From contig SKPR01000255.1 of the NCBI GenBank assembly GCA_007119455.1, positions 1 through 5,070 on the forward strand: 5,070 bases of DNA, given 5' to 3'. The stretch is from Candidatus Brevefilum sp. GTDB lineage: Bacteria > Chloroflexota > Anaerolineae > Anaerolineales > Anaerolineaceae. Under the pieces are notes generated by a model. It made no database searches. It saw nothing but the letters and a program-made list of their open reading frames with translations, and was not told the origin of the DNA. The position numbers and the translations under genes are program-made. Below, one piece after another: positions 1-5,070 of the stretch (the stretch's first letter is position 1; the number at the start of each line of letters is the position of its first letter).

Positions 1-63
1 AGCCTGCCAGTTTTTAAAAAATTTGCTGTGATTTCAGCCTGGTTTTATTAAGGATTTAAAAAG

Positions 64-99
64 AAACCTCGCCCTATTGTAAAAACCTCAAGCAGGTTT
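64..99. repeat. AAACCT repeat cluster (two direct, one inverted)
   Basis: AAACCTC occurs at 64-70 and 83-89, 19 bases apart start to start. The second copy pairs with AGGTTT at 94-99 to make a perfect 6-base inverted repeat with a 5-base spacer (CAAGC). Three copies of one hexamer within 36 bases upstream of a gene suggest a regulator-binding site. This is inferred from sequence only. Confidence 0.4.
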
Positions 100-107
100 C
101 ACCCAAG

Positions 108-119
108 CCGATTTATCGG
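108..119. promoter_or_regulatory. Palindrome CCGAT-TT-ATCGG, operator candidate
   Basis: This is a perfect 5-base inverted repeat with a 2-base centre. It ends one base before the -10-like hexamer TATGGT at 121-126. It would therefore lie in the promoter spacer, where a repressor would block RNA polymerase. The spacer is too short for a stable RNA hairpin, so a DNA-binding site is more likely than a terminator. Confidence 0.35.
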
Positions 120-120
120 G

Positions 121-126
121 TATGGT
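121..126 (+). promoter_or_regulatory. Weak -10-like hexamer before the CapA-like gene
   Basis: TATGGT matches four of six TATAAT positions and overlaps a second candidate, TATAGA (126-131). No good -35 is visible at the usual spacing. A transcript starting near 133 would give about 28 bases of leader before ATG 161, or an almost leaderless start at ATG 137. The evidence is weak. Confidence 0.25.
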
Positions 127-160
127 ATAGAGCAAAATGATCACTGGACCCAGGAAAGTT

Positions 161-1855
161 ATGCCAAACATCAAATTCGGCCATCATAAGTTGCTTGTTC
201 TTTTTTCAATCTGCATGATTCTCATAACACATTGCGTTCCCCAACCCCCTGAGGATCCAGATGAAATTGCAACCCCTGTCCCAACAACGATACAGGTTAC
301 ACCAGAACCGCCGAAAATCACCCTCTACCAAACAGATGATGTCCCAGATGCTGTTTTCGGTATGGACGCGCCGAATCATCTGACAAGGATAGATGATCCG
401 GCGGCAGACCTGTGGCTTGGGTTAACGAGTCAGGCCCCTGATGGCGAACTTCTCAAAGAAATTACCTGGTTTTATGCCCTGGTGGCACCTTTCCCGACTG
501 TCGTTGATAATGTCGGTTTTGATGGTATCCAGCAGTTATGGCAAGGTGATCTTCCCCTAGCAAACGCCAATGCGCAGGTCTTATATCTTCCTGAAACATT
601 CTTTAAAGTGATGGAATCCTGGTGGGGCTATCCTGCTGGTGAGGGAATAAGAACGTATCAAGACCCTCCTTCACCCGAGTATCTTTGGGATGGGCCAAAC
701 ACCTGGGCGATTCTGCCCTTTGAAAGCCTTGAACCCCGATTTAAAGTTATCACCATCGACAATGATGCACCGATATTATCGACCTTCTCGGATGAGGCTT
801 ATCCCCTGAAAGTAAATCTCAGTTTGATCAACCGCAACCCGGAAAGGTTAAGGAACTCTGAGATCCAGGATATTGTTGAAATGGTTGAGCAAACCAATAC
901 CAACCCGGACAAAAAGACCATTCTACTGATGACGGGGGTTACCGCCTTAGTTAGAGCAACGGCATACCAGATGGAAATGAAAGGGGTTATGTTCCCTGCA
1001 GAGGACATCATCGACTGGTTTTCTGAGGCTGATCTCGTCCATATCAGTAACGAAGTCGCTTTTTATGAAAACTGTCCCTTTCCGGAGCCGGATCAGGAAG
1101 ATCTGTTCTTTTGCAGCCATCCCGATTACATTGAATTGCTTGACCAAATTGGGACAGATATTATTGAATTGACAGGAAATCACCAAAATGATGTGCTGAA
1201 GGTATATGGAGAAGATGCATTATCAAGCACTCTTGATCTTTATGAACAATATGGGATGGTGTATTACGGCGGGGGTCAAAATTTAGCCGAAGCAAAATCG
1301 TCGGAAAAGATTGTCCATAACGGCAATAAACTGGCATTCGTTGGCTGTAATGCCTATGGCCCTGACTTTGCCTGGGCAACTGAAGAGAGGGGAGGTTCTG
1401 CGCCTTGTGAAGACTATCAGTGGATGGCTGACGAAGTATCACGGCTTGCTGATGAAGGATACCTGCCCATCGCCACTTTTCAATATTTTGAGGATTACGT
1501 TTATTATCCCACGGCCGAGATGGTGAGGGACTTTACCCGAATGGCTGAAGCGGGCGCAATAATTGTCAACGGCAGCCAGGCACATACACCAAAAACCAAG
1601 TCTTTTGAGGATCAGGCCTTTATTGATTATGGGCTGGGGAATTTGTTTTTCGACCAGATGGGTTTGATCGTCAACGATGAATTAATCGTCCAGACAGTGT
1701 GGGTGTTCATCCAACGCCATACTTTTTACAATGGGCGTCATGTGAGCATTGAATTACTAACGGCGCTGCTGGAAGATTTTGCCAAACCAAGACCAATGAC
1801 AGAACTGGAAAGGGCCTATGTCCTCCAGGAGATTTTTAATGCCAGCGGATGGTAA
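161..1855 (+). CDS. CapA/PGA_cap-family secreted protein, putative lipoprotein
   Basis: Exported protein with a C-terminal CapA (poly-gamma-glutamate capsule synthesis, calcineurin-like) domain; substrate unknown. Numbering from Met at 161 (564 aa), residues 1-24 form a signal sequence (basic start, then a hydrophobic run LLVLFSICMILIT). Cys25 follows, then a Pro/Thr-rich linker, as in lipoproteins, although His at -1 is atypical. Residues ~55-235 loosely resemble a phosphate-type periplasmic binding fold (low confidence). Residues ~250-520 are CapA-like: NE at 297-298, TGNHQND at 338-344, GGGQNLAEA at 370-378, GSQAH at 471-475 and YGLGNLFFDQ at 490-499. The usual GD of the first strand reads GV (259-260), and the first His of the usual HPH is Gln473. 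Start 161 is preferred because AGGA (152-155) lies 5 bases upstream and the signal n-region is then compact; ATG 137 is the in-frame alternative (572 aa). The gene stands alone. Family assignment is fairly sure; function is not. Confidence 0.82.
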   Translation: MPNIKFGHHKLLVLFSICMILITHCVPQPPEDPDEIATPVPTTIQVTPEPPKITLYQTDDVPDAVFGMDAPNHLTRIDDPAADLWLGLTSQAPDGELLKEITWFYALVAPFPTVVDNVGFDGIQQLWQGDLPLANANAQVLYLPETFFKVMESWWGYPAGEGIRTYQDPPSPEYLWDGPNTWAILPFESLEPRFKVITIDNDAPILSTFSDEAYPLKVNLSLINRNPERLRNSEIQDIVEMVEQTNTNPDKKTILLMTGVTALVRATAYQMEMKGVMFPAEDIIDWFSEADLVHISNEVAFYENCPFPEPDQEDLFFCSHPDYIELLDQIGTDIIELTGNHQNDVLKVYGEDALSSTLDLYEQYGMVYYGGGQNLAEAKSSEKIVHNGNKLAFVGCNAYGPDFAWATEERGGSAPCEDYQWMADEVSRLADEGYLPIATFQYFEDYVYYPTAEMVRDFTRMAEAGAIIVNGSQAHTPKTKSFEDQAFIDYGLGNLFFDQMGLIVNDELIVQTVWVFIQRHTFYNGRHVSIELLTALLEDFAKPRPMTELERAYVLQEIFNASGW

Positions 1856-1864
1856 ATTTTTTTT
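1833..1864 (+). terminator. Possible weak terminator after the CapA-like gene
   Basis: A run of eight T residues (1857-1864) begins two bases after the stop codon. The preceding stem is poor: TTTA (1835-1838) pairs with TAAA (1853-1856), and CCA (1842-1844) pairs with TGG (1850-1852), with a 3-base bulge. The T-tract is convincing but the stem is not. Confidence 0.3.
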
Positions 1865-1904
1865 CGCAATGCTTATTGAAATGTTATTGGCCCGTTCACA
1901 TTCA

Positions 1905-1921
1905 ACAGGTCGTGTACCTGT
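1905..1921. repeat. Inverted repeat ACAGGT-N5-ACCTGT
   Basis: This is a perfect 6-base inverted repeat around CGTGT in the gap between the CapA-like gene and the kinase gene. It could be a binding site for a dimeric regulator or a small hairpin. No T-tract follows, so it is not a standard terminator. Confidence 0.4.
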
Positions 1922-1923
1922 GC

Positions 1924-1937
1924 TGATTGAGCAATCA
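1924..1937. repeat. Inverted repeat TGATTG-AG-CAATCA
   Basis: This is a perfect 6-base inverted repeat with a 2-base centre, two bases after the ACAGGT palindrome and directly joined to the shared 13-base word at 1937-1949. The short centre favours a protein-binding site over an RNA hairpin. It lies about 105 bases upstream of the kinase start. Confidence 0.4.
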
Positions 1938-2027
1938 TTTCAGCCTGGTGCGGTTGTACAGGGTAGACGATGATCAATCGCAAAATGCATCAGTATCCGG
2001 GCTGGCGCAAAACTTCACAATTCAGGG

Positions 2028-2033
2028 TAAAAT
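2028..2033 (+). promoter_or_regulatory. -10-like hexamer TAAAAT before the kinase gene
   Basis: TAAAAT matches five of six TATAAT positions, but no convincing -35 is present. Its end is nine bases from ATG 2043, so a transcript from here would be nearly leaderless. No strong Shine-Dalgarno precedes 2043 (only AGGG at 2024-2027, 15 bases away), which is consistent with that idea but does not prove it. Confidence 0.3.
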
Positions 2034-2042
2034 TAGCCCGCT

Positions 2043-3740
2043 ATGATGGCTGAATCCGCGCTTTCTGTCGAACAATTGGAAGACCGTCTGGCTGCACTCC
2101 ACAAAGCCAGCCTGGAACTGGTGCAGGATATTACCATCGATTCGTTGTTACAACGCATTGCAAGAATTGCCCTGGATCAGGCCGGTGCCACCTTTGCCGC
2201 TATCGGCGTCAGGGGAGATGATGGGGGATTTTCAAGATTTATTACGGCACAATTAAGTGAAGATGATGTCTCGCCTTCATCAAGTCTGGCCCTGTTTGAT
2301 GTCGTTGCCAATTCGTCCAGGCCTGTCCGGGTGGACTATGTCCACAAAGACACTCACCAACCCGGCTTTTTAGATGGGGACCCCAATATGAAATCGCTTC
2401 TGGGCGTTCCGATCCGCCTGGCTGACCGGCAACTTGGCCAGATATACCTGACCGACAAAGTAAATGGGGAGGCTTTCACAGCCGATGACGAACGGGTCAT
2501 CGAAACCCTGGCAGCATACGCAGCAGTGGCGATCTCAAATGCGCGTTCATATAACGATCTGCGCGAACGAGATCGGACACTGACCCGGCGCAACCAGGAT
2601 CTGGCCTTGCTGAACAACCTGGCCTCCACACTGGCTTCTATTACAGAACTTGATGAATTACTGAACACCGCTTTAAGCCGGGTGATGAATTATTTCAACG
2701 TGGAAATTGGCGAAATCTTCCTGCATGAGGAAGATCAGAACACGCTCTATAAAGTCATCAACCAGGGCAAACTGAACCAGGCTTTATGGATTAAGGACCG
2801 ATTCACCCTTGATGAAGCATTGATCGGTGAGACCGCTCGCACCGGACAGCCTGCCATTATTCATCTGCCTTATGAGAACGATGCCTACCTTCAAAATCAA
2901 GCCCTTCTCGATGTGAACATCCACCAGATCGCCTGCTTCCCGCTGACAAGCCGAAGTGAGGTGTTGGGGGTTGTGAGCATCGCCCTGACCCAGGACAAAC
3001 CCATCGATGTCATGGACCAGCAATTGCTGACATCGATTGCATCCTGGGTGGGTACCACGATTGAGAATGTCCGCCTCAATATTCAGGGCCGACGCCTTGC
3101 CGTTTTGGAAGAACGCGAACGGATTGGGATGGATCTGCACGATGGGATCATCCAATCGATCTATGCTGTGGGACTGACCCTTGAACATGCCCGGCTGTTG
3201 TTAGGGGAAGAGCCAGACCAAACGCGCAATCGAATCCAACAATCCATCGAAGATCTGAACAGCACCATCCGGGATCTGCGGGCGTTCATTATGGACATGC
3301 GTCCCAGACAGCTTCACGATGAGGACCTGATGGACGGTTTACAGCGTTTGGTTAATGAATTTCAGGCCAACTCACTGGTCGAAGCTAAACTGAGCGGCCC
3401 AACGGAAGGATTGGAAAACCTGCCGGATCCCCATGCGATTGCCCTGTTCCATATCTGTCAGGAAGCACTGGCCAATGTGGCCAAACATGCCCGGGCCAAA
3501 AAGGTGGAAATTCTGGTTTGGACGACTCCCAACCGGGTGTTAATGGAAGTTCAGGACGATGGACGGGGATTTGACCTCAAGAAGGTTCAGCTTGCGCTGG
3601 GCCATGGGATCTCAAATATGCAAACCCGGGCGCGCAATGTGGGTGGAGACCTGGAAATCACAACCGAACCCGGAGAAGGTACCACCATCCTGGTCTGGAT
3701 GCCTTTCAAGCAGGATGTAGAGCAGGATTCACTGGAGTAA
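2043..3740 (+). CDS. Two-GAF sensor histidine kinase (HisKA_3, NarL-type partner)
   Basis: Cytoplasmic sensor kinase, 565 aa, with no membrane segment. GAF1 spans ~18-168 and ends in LGVPIRL...ANARSY-like sequence very similar in style to DevS/DosT. A helical linker at ~168-192 is followed by GAF2 at ~198-345. The HisKA_3 dimerisation domain is ~355-421, with the phospho-acceptor His366 in MDLHDG. HATPase_c spans ~465-556: N-box 470-483 with Asn478, DDGRGF at 505-510, GHGISNM at 520-526 and GEGTTI at 544-549. All catalytic motifs look intact. Kinases of this class pass phosphate to LuxR/NarL-type response regulators, but none lies in this window. The DevS haem His appears replaced by Asp113. 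The first two codons are both ATG (2043, 2046), and the choice between them is trivial. The gene is followed after three bases by the methyltransferase gene. The ligand is unknown. The architecture is certain; the DevS comparison is from memory. Confidence 0.95.
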   Translation: MMAESALSVEQLEDRLAALHKASLELVQDITIDSLLQRIARIALDQAGATFAAIGVRGDDGGFSRFITAQLSEDDVSPSSSLALFDVVANSSRPVRVDYVHKDTHQPGFLDGDPNMKSLLGVPIRLADRQLGQIYLTDKVNGEAFTADDERVIETLAAYAAVAISNARSYNDLRERDRTLTRRNQDLALLNNLASTLASITELDELLNTALSRVMNYFNVEIGEIFLHEEDQNTLYKVINQGKLNQALWIKDRFTLDEALIGETARTGQPAIIHLPYENDAYLQNQALLDVNIHQIACFPLTSRSEVLGVVSIALTQDKPIDVMDQQLLTSIASWVGTTIENVRLNIQGRRLAVLEERERIGMDLHDGIIQSIYAVGLTLEHARLLLGEEPDQTRNRIQQSIEDLNSTIRDLRAFIMDMRPRQLHDEDLMDGLQRLVNEFQANSLVEAKLSGPTEGLENLPDPHAIALFHICQEALANVAKHARAKKVEILVWTTPNRVLMEVQDDGRGFDLKKVQLALGHGISNMQTRARNVGGDLEITTEPGEGTTILVWMPFKQDVEQDSLE

Positions 3741-3742
3741 GG
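3734..3742 (+). promoter_or_regulatory. Shine-Dalgarno embedded in the kinase stop region
   Basis: GGAGTAAGG spans the kinase stop codon (3738-3740). Its GGAG core ends six bases before ATG 3744. Ribosomes terminating on the kinase message would sit on this site, so the two genes are likely translationally coupled. Confidence 0.65.
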
Positions 3743-3743
3743 C

Positions 3744-4493
3744 ATGCCTAAACCGAGAAATCCACAAAAGGCTGCTTTGCGCGGCGAACCCTCATACGTC
3801 TGGCGAGAAGGACAGCAACGCCGGTTCAAGATGATCCTCAAATCAGCCGGTGATCGGATCACAGGCCCAATCCTGGTGGATGGCTGCGGCGTTGGCACCT
3901 ACCTACAGCACCTGGGAAGATTGACCGATGATCTGGTCGGTCTGGATATCGAATTCGAACGCCTCCAGGAGGCCAAAGTTCATCATGACAGCCTTGTTGC
4001 TGGCGAGGGTGAAGGGCTACCCTTTCAGCCAGAGACCTTTCAGTTAATTCTCAGCCATGAAGTGCTGGAGCATGTCTCAGATGACCGGGCTGCAATCAAA
4101 GAAATCATCCGGACGCTGAAACCAGGCGGCCGCTTGATATTATTTTGCCCGAACCGCGGCTATCCCTTTGAGACCCATGGGGTCTACTGGCAGGGGCATT
4201 ATCATTTCGGCAATATTCCCATCGTCAATTACCTGCCGCGCCGGTGGCGAGACAGGCTGGCCCCTCATGTGAATATCTACACGCGGCGTGGCCTGGAGCA
4301 GCTTTTTATGGGACTTCCTGTAAAATACATCGAACGCACCATCATCTTTGGCGCTTACGACAATATTATTGCCAGATGGCCGCGCCTGGGGCGATTGCTC
4401 AGAGGTTTTTTACAGTGGCTTGAAAAAACACCGCTTAAGGTATTTGGATTGTCGCATTTTTGGGTGGTTGAAAAAGAAACAATCCCTGAGTAA
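3744..4493 (+). CDS. Class I SAM-dependent methyltransferase
   Basis: Transfers a methyl group from S-adenosylmethionine to an unknown substrate; 249 aa, cytoplasmic, Methyltransf_11-like Rossmann fold. Motif I reads LVDGCGVGTY (44-53). The acidic ribose-binding residue is Asp68 in GLDIE. GEGEGLPF (87-94) is the adenine-side loop, LSHEVLEHV (103-111) the post-II motif and LKPGGRLILFCPN (125-137) motif III. In motif I the Asp is one position later than in the usual LDxGCGxG. The C-terminal third (~145-249) has an HFGNIPIVNYLP segment, many Arg residues and YTRRGLEQLF. It is probably a substrate-binding cap and may touch a membrane or lipid substrate, but no transmembrane helix is evident. The start is fixed by the Shine-Dalgarno in the preceding stop region. 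It is in an operon with the histidine kinase. Alternative roles (small molecule, quinone, lipid, sugar) cannot be separated from sequence alone. Confidence 0.88.
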   Translation: MPKPRNPQKAALRGEPSYVWREGQQRRFKMILKSAGDRITGPILVDGCGVGTYLQHLGRLTDDLVGLDIEFERLQEAKVHHDSLVAGEGEGLPFQPETFQLILSHEVLEHVSDDRAAIKEIIRTLKPGGRLILFCPNRGYPFETHGVYWQGHYHFGNIPIVNYLPRRWRDRLAPHVNIYTRRGLEQLFMGLPVKYIERTIIFGAYDNIIARWPRLGRLLRGFLQWLEKTPLKVFGLSHFWVVEKETIPE

Positions 4494-4522
4494 GGTTTGA
4501 GACAGGGGTCAAATTAACCTTA
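4491..4522 (+). repeat. Inverted repeat TAAGGTT/AACCTTA at the methyltransferase end
   Basis: TAAGGTT (4491-4497, which includes the stop codon) pairs perfectly with AACCTTA (4516-4522). Inside it, TGA (4498-4500) can pair with TCA (4509-4511) across an 8-base loop, leaving a small bulge. No T-tract follows directly, so it may stabilise the 3' end or act together with the next hairpin. Confidence 0.4.
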
Positions 4523-4523
4523 A

Positions 4524-4549
4524 TCTGGCATGGATCACCAGAAATTTTT
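4524..4549 (+). terminator. Probable intrinsic terminator after the kinase-methyltransferase operon
   Basis: TCTGG (4524-4528) pairs with CCAGA (4538-4542) over a 9-base loop and is followed by AATTTTT (4543-4549). The stem is only five pairs, so efficiency may be modest. The position, 30 bases after the stop, is right for ending the two-gene transcript before hsp20. Confidence 0.42.
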
Positions 4550-4571
4550 ACACATCGCTAACACATCACTA
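4550..4571. repeat. Tandem 11-base repeat upstream of hsp20
   Basis: ACACATCGCTA (4550-4560) is followed without a gap by ACACATCACTA (4561-4571), with 10 of 11 bases identical. The pair is bracketed by GAAATTT (4541-4547) and AAATTTC (4574-4580). Copies spaced one helical turn apart just upstream of a promoter suggest a site for a regulator binding side by side. It does not resemble the CIRCE/HrcA operator. Confidence 0.5.
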
Positions 4572-4605
4572 ATAAATTTCATACAGTCTCGCTTTAAATT
4601 AAAAA

Positions 4606-4611
4606 TGTAAT
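4606..4611 (+). promoter_or_regulatory. Candidate -10 element for hsp20
   Basis: TGTAAT matches five of six TATAAT bases. A transcript starting near 4618 would give a leader of about 24 bases containing the strong Shine-Dalgarno. The -35 region (around 4582-4588, TACAGTC) is poor, so an activator or an alternative sigma factor may be needed. TTAAAT at 4594-4599 is a weaker alternative. Confidence 0.3.
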
Positions 4612-4628
4612 GAAAACAAACCATTGAT

Positions 4629-4636
4629 AAAGGAGG
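4629..4636 (+). promoter_or_regulatory. Strong Shine-Dalgarno for hsp20
   Basis: AAAGGAGG is a near-perfect anti-16S match five bases before ATG 4642. It is the strongest ribosome binding site in the window, fits a highly expressed chaperone and fixes the start codon. Confidence 0.85.
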
Positions 4637-4641
4637 AACAA

Positions 4642-5070
4642 ATGGCTAATTTAATGCGACGTGATCCAATTCGTGAAATGCTTTCCTGGAACCGCGCGAT
4701 GGAGCGCATGCTGAATAATTTATATGACGATGGCGAACTCGGCTTTGGCGAACCGATAAACCTGCGGATGCCACTGGATGTCGTCGAGAACGACAATGAA
4801 TTTGTGGTGAAGGCCGATGTGGCCGGGATTGACTCGGAGAATATCGAGATTTCTTACACCGATAACAATCTATCCATCAAAGCCGAAATCACCGACGAGC
4901 GTGAAGAGGAAGGTGAAGAAGGACGCTATCATCTCCGAGAGCGCCGCTTTGGCACATTCTCCCGGACGATTGCCATGCCCGGCACCGTGGATGTCGAAAA
5001 CATCCAGGCAGAAACTGAAAACGGCGTTCTGGCGATCCACCTACCCAAGAAGGAAGAGGTCAAACCACGC
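4642..5070 (+). CDS. Hsp20/alpha-crystallin small heat-shock protein (3' truncated)
   Basis: ATP-independent holdase chaperone that binds unfolding proteins in the cytoplasm. The frame is open from ATG 4642 to the window end, giving 143 complete codons with no stop. The N-terminal arm (1-42) is short and Met/Arg-rich, beginning MANLMRRDPIREML. The alpha-crystallin domain runs ~43-137: MPLDVVEND (43-51), FVVKADVAGI (54-63), an acidic Glu-rich loop (86-93), YHLRERRFGTFSRTI (96-110) and the family signature AETENGVLAIHLPK (123-136). It ends in KKEEVKPR at the edge; family members usually add only a few residues, including an I-x-I/V oligomerisation motif, so little is missing. It is preceded by its own strong ribosome binding site and a repeat-bearing control region, and is separated from the methyltransferase gene by 148 bases with a probable terminator. 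The family call is secure. Confidence 0.95.
   Translation, partial: MANLMRRDPIREMLSWNRAMERMLNNLYDDGELGFGEPINLRMPLDVVENDNEFVVKADVAGIDSENIEISYTDNNLSIKAEITDEREEEGEEGRYHLRERRFGTFSRTIAMPGTVDVENIQAETENGVLAIHLPKKEEVKPR

Larger units (their letters stand above)
1..136. other. Non-coding leader with clustered short repeats
   Basis: I see no gene in this stretch. It begins with a T5A5 run (11-20), which could be the tail of an upstream terminator cut by the window edge. It then carries a small GCTG/CAGC hairpin (25-38) followed by a T-rich run, two AAACCTC direct repeats, two inverted repeats, and a weak -10-like hexamer just before the coding region. These are the likely control sequences of the CapA-like gene. 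Confidence 0.5.

Noticed and set aside
1161..1442. Open frame of 93 codons on the - strand, and an overlapping + strand frame at 1311-1526
   Set aside because: Both lie inside the conserved CapA-domain coding region, where the main frame carries clear family motifs; neither encodes a recognisable protein.
1856..2042. Small protein gene or riboswitch in the gap before the kinase gene
   Set aside because: No ATG/GTG frame with a ribosome binding site and useful length is visible, and the inverted repeats do not build a recognisable riboswitch architecture.
2784..3188. Open frame of 134 codons on the - strand inside the kinase gene
   Set aside because: It is fully covered by intact GAF2 and kinase coding sequence on the + strand, has no recognisable domain, and is the kind of shadow frame expected opposite a long gene.
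3587..3898. Open frame of 103 codons on the - strand across the kinase-methyltransferase junction
   Set aside because: It overlaps the ATPase G2 box and methyltransferase motif I coding on the other strand, and its translation shows no family features.
4494..4641. Search for a CIRCE (HrcA) operator or heat-shock sigma-32 promoter
   Set aside because: No TTAGCACTC-N9-GAGTGCTAA-like pair and no CTTGAA/CCCCAT pair at workable spacing are present in the gap.
4599..4796. Open frame of 65 codons on the - strand over the hsp20 start
   Set aside because: It is antisense to a strong Shine-Dalgarno and a well-conserved Hsp20 N-terminus, so it is a shadow.
1..5070. Mobile element, CRISPR array, tRNA or rRNA
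   Set aside because: There is no transposase or integrase coding, no regularly spaced repeats, no terminal inverted repeats or target duplications, and no tRNA- or rRNA-like sequence that I could recognise on either strand.

Overview
The window looks like an ordinary stretch of bacterial chromosome. The protein flavours best fit Chloroflexota, probably an Anaerolineae-like lineage: a long extracellular CapA-type protein with 'GSQAH' and 'YGLGNLFFDQ' signatures, a two-GAF DevS/NarX-type histidine kinase, a 'DGCGVG' methyltransferase and a short Hsp20. That assignment rests on recognition of protein style, not on a search. All four genes are on the + strand, and nothing indicates a mobile element, CRISPR array, tRNA or rRNA.

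Layout. Positions 1-160 are a non-coding leader rich in short inverted and direct repeats. Positions 161-1855 (possibly starting at 137) encode a secreted or lipid-anchored two-part protein: a low-confidence N-terminal domain resembling a periplasmic binding protein, then a CapA/PGA_cap metallophosphatase-like domain with altered metal-site residues. Positions 1856-2042 are a 187-base intergenic region with two perfect inverted repeats and a 13-base word shared with the first leader. Positions 2043-3740 encode a soluble GAF-GAF-HisKA_3-HATPase sensor kinase. Three bases later, positions 3744-4493 encode a class I SAM-dependent methyltransferase that is almost certainly co-transcribed and translationally coupled with the kinase. 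Positions 4494-4641 hold a probable terminator, a tandem 11-base repeat and a promoter/Shine-Dalgarno region. The last gene, from 4642 to the window edge, encodes an Hsp20 small heat-shock protein whose extreme C-terminus is cut off.

How the genes relate. Only the kinase and methyltransferase form a clear transcription unit. The kinase has no response regulator within the window, so its output is unknown. The CapA-like gene and hsp20 each appear to have their own control region. I see no obvious new multi-gene defence or metabolic system. The most interesting points are the divergent CapA-like fusion, the loss of the probable haem-ligand position in the DevS-like GAF domain, and the repeat-rich control regions.
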